Shown one piece after another: positions 6,093 through 8,089 of a stretch of DNA of 8,089 nt. The translations under genes and the position numbers were made by a program. Within the stretch, counting starts at the first letter, position 1. Each line of letters opens with the position of its first letter. The DNA is taken from assembly GCA_014380255.1 (NCBI GenBank), contig JACMKG010000388.1, forward strand, positions 1 to 8,089, given 5' to 3'. The notes under the pieces were generated by a model. That model was not told where the DNA came from. It searched no databases and was given only the letters and a program-made list of their open reading frames with translations. The stretch is from Prolixibacteraceae bacterium (GTDB lineage: Bacteria > Bacteroidota > Bacteroidia > Bacteroidales > Prolixibacteraceae).

Positions 6093-8089
6093 TTGTGTTT
6101 TGATTGTTTAATGAATCACTCCTGTTTCTGCGTCCTTTAAATAATCGGTTCCACCGGTTGAAATCTTTTACGTAGACTACTCCTATACCGGTTTCAATGA
6201 TTTGACCTTCAAGTGCCTCGTATTGGTTAAGCCTGAATCCCTTCATTCGGAAACGGCCATCCTTGGTCAGTTTATATTCAACAGTTACATCACTGGCAAT
6301 TTCACTTGCATTATCCTGCGGTCCCTGATCCCCTTCCACATTGACTGAGCCCCCGATTTCAACGGACAACCGTTCGTTGAAGAGTTGCTGCTTTACCCCA
6401 AATTCAACGTCTGTTCTTCCCTGGGCGCCTCCTGCCACATTCTCATCATAGGATTGAATGTCAAAATTTATCTCCGTTCCAGGTAACATCTTGGAGCTTA
6501 GCTGATTTAATTGTGCAGATAAGAATTTGCTGACTGTCGATCGGATCATCGTGGAAGTACCCCCGGCCGCTTCGCTTTCAAAAGGGTTTTCCTGAATAAA
6601 CCGGCCCAATACCAGTAAGGCAAATACCTGCTTGTTTAATGCTGACTCATCTTCATTCAGCATGCTTATTTTGTTGATAACCGCCTCATCTACTTTTCCC
6701 TTCTCTTCGGTGGGTATTTGTATCTCAAAACTAATCTCCGGCTTTAAGATTTCACCCCTTAGTTTCAGCAAGACCTGAAAGGGGTAACGCCCATTATTGC
6801 CATTCACTTCTGTCCCTCCATTACCTGTTGCCTGATCAGCCATCAAGTCTGCCGGTGAAGTTCTGACCGTATAAATGGCATTGATGGAAATGAGTGCATC
6901 CATCGGGTCCCCATTCCAGGTGATAGTACTTCCTGATTCAATATCAAATTTTCTTTTAATAACTGATTCGAATGATACCAGGTAGCTTCCTTCGGAAAGG
7001 TTGTAAGAACCGGTAAGGCTCATTTTTCCGCTCTGGTCCATGGTAAAGCTTAAGGCGGCTTCTCCTCTAACTACCAGCGAGTCAGCAGAAGCAGGATCCA
7101 TCAACAGGCGCAGCGTGGCTCCTTTATCGATTTCTATGATGGATGCCAAATCAAATCCAGTCATCCCGGATGTTTTTTTAGTAGTTGAGTCTCCTCGGGT
7201 TAAAATAGGACTTAACTCAACGGGATTCAAGAATATAACCACATCCTCACCCTTATCGGTGGTCAGTTGGTCTTCGGGAACAGAGAATGTAAAGTTCGAG
7301 CCTTCCTTCATCTTTACCCTTGCATTGATACGCGGCAGTTCCATCGGACCCGTTACATCAATCTTGCTGTCGATAATCATGCGGCCGAAGAAATTCTGAT
7401 TATCCTTGGCAGCTGTGTTGAATAATAGAAAGTCGGTTGTATTGACTTGCAGTGCAAAAATGAAATCAGAGAATTGTTTCATCTGAACCGACCCGTCAAT
7501 GACTGCCGTATGCTGAGAGGCATCAGCCAGAGTAAAGGTGTCAAAGTAAATGCCATCGTTCCGGAGCTCAATGGTTTCCTCTTTTATCTCCAGCCGGTTA
7601 TTCAGGTAGGCTGGCTTCATAAACACATTATTGAACGTCAGGTTGCCTGTTATCTGAGGTGAAGCAGTTGTTCCGTTAATCAGGAAATTACCTGTAAGCG
7701 TTCCTTCTGCCTCCGTGATTTGATCCATTGAAAAGGCCTCAATGGTTTTCATGGAAAGGGATTGAATGTCCGTGTTTATATCAAAGGAACCGGCCTGTTC
7801 CCCGGGAACAAAATTTCCGGCTACGGTCATATTATTATCCGGGCCTGTTAAATTTACATTGATAGCAAAATTGTCACCATTGGGGTTTTCTGCCTTCATG
7901 GACAAATCTCCAATGGGTACCTTACGAACGACCAGGCTGTTTATTCGTATGTCAGAGACCAGCCCGTAGGAATCGGCCACTTTTTTAAGCAACACATTTC
8001 CACTCATGGTTCCTTTTACCAGACTGGTATCTTTTTCTACAATGCGGGAAATATCTTCCAGTTTGAAATTCCGAATATCGATATTCAGA
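6070..8089 (-). CDS. tamB: TamB, translocation and assembly module inner-membrane component (TamB/DUF490 C-terminal domain), partial
   Basis: TamB is a long periplasm-spanning beta-taco (AsmA-like) protein anchored in the inner membrane. It works with TamA/TamL in outer-membrane protein assembly and in phospholipid transport. Only the C-terminal 672 residues are here; the frame is open through the right edge (residues such as IRNFKLEDISRIVEKDTSLV precede the Met at 8007), so that Met is internal and the true start lies outside. Counting from the first full codon, residues 1-290 are repeats of short amphipathic beta strands. The conserved C-terminal domain follows, with LTGSYNLSEGSYLV (358-371), WNGDPMDALISINAIY (391-406), PEISFEIQIP (450-459), QVFALLVLGRF (487-497) and a final strand-rich part ending near GIGVVYVKDF (635-644). 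A hydrophilic tail of about 25 residues, rich in Asn, Ser and Asp, follows, and its codons overlap the tamL start. Next to tamL in the same direction, it forms the expected tamB-tamL operon. Confidence 0.93.
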   Translation of the reverse strand, partial: LNIDIRNFKLEDISRIVEKDTSLVKGTMSGNVLLKKVADSYGLVSDIRINSLVVRKVPIGDLSMKAENPNGDNFAINVNLTGPDNNMTVAGNFVPGEQAGSFDINTDIQSLSMKTIEAFSMDQITEAEGTLTGNFLINGTTASPQITGNLTFNNVFMKPAYLNNRLEIKEETIELRNDGIYFDTFTLADASQHTAVIDGSVQMKQFSDFIFALQVNTTDFLLFNTAAKDNQNFFGRMIIDSKIDVTGPMELPRINARVKMKEGSNFTFSVPEDQLTTDKGEDVVIFLNPVELSPILTRGDSTTKKTSGMTGFDLASIIEIDKGATLRLLMDPASADSLVVRGEAALSFTMDQSGKMSLTGSYNLSEGSYLVSFESVIKRKFDIESGSTITWNGDPMDALISINAIYTVRTSPADLMADQATGNGGTEVNGNNGRYPFQVLLKLRGEILKPEISFEIQIPTEEKGKVDEAVINKISMLNEDESALNKQVFALLVLGRFIQENPFESEAAGGTSTMIRSTVSKFLSAQLNQLSSKMLPGTEINFDIQSYDENVAGGAQGRTDVEFGVKQQLFNERLSVEIGGSVNVEGDQGPQDNASEIASDVTVEYKLTKDGRFRMKGFRLNQYEALEGQIIETGIGVVYVKDFNRWNRLFKGRRNRSDSLNNQNTNDTSDSK

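Noticed and set aside
7040..7399. Open plus-strand frame of 119 codons
   Set aside because: It is antisense to the conserved part of tamB and resembles no known protein.
8005..8007. ATG as the start of tamB
   Set aside because: The frame stays open upstream to the window edge with TamB-like sequence, and TamB proteins are much longer than 645 residues, so this Met is internal.

Overview
The window looks like chromosomal DNA from a member of the Bacteroidota. Four things point there: moderately AT-rich DNA, A-rich translation starts without Shine-Dalgarno sequences, a promoter of the Bacteroidetes type (TTTG, 21 bp, TAACTTTG), and a lipoprotein version of the TamA outer-membrane protein (TamL) encoded next to tamB. 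No mobile element, CRISPR array, tRNA or rRNA was seen. The gene order reads as ordinary core chromosome with one less usual gene in the middle.

Layout: (1) 1-536, minus strand: N-terminal part of the cytosolic dipeptidase PepD (peptidase M20C), running off the left edge. (2) 692-2092, minus strand: a 12-helix major facilitator transporter that resembles the animal lysosomal dipeptide transporter MFSD1. A strong hairpin terminator at 624-660 separates it from pepD. (3) 2381-3664, plus strand, divergent from the transporter: a polysaccharide pyruvyl transferase-family protein with a twin-arginine signal. The 288-bp divergent region holds its promoter and an imperfect inverted repeat. (4) 3783-6092 and 6070-8089, both minus strand: tamL followed upstream by the 3' part of tamB. 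They overlap by 23 bp and are convergent with the pyruvyl transferase-like gene.

How the genes fit together: the transporter and PepD form a plausible dipeptide-use pair, one moving dipeptides across the inner membrane and the other splitting them in the cytoplasm. TamB and TamL form the translocation and assembly module, with TamB bridging the periplasm to the TamL barrel in the outer membrane. The pyruvyl transferase-like protein is the least explained gene. Its fold normally uses phosphoenolpyruvate, yet its signal sequence suggests it works outside the cytoplasm.
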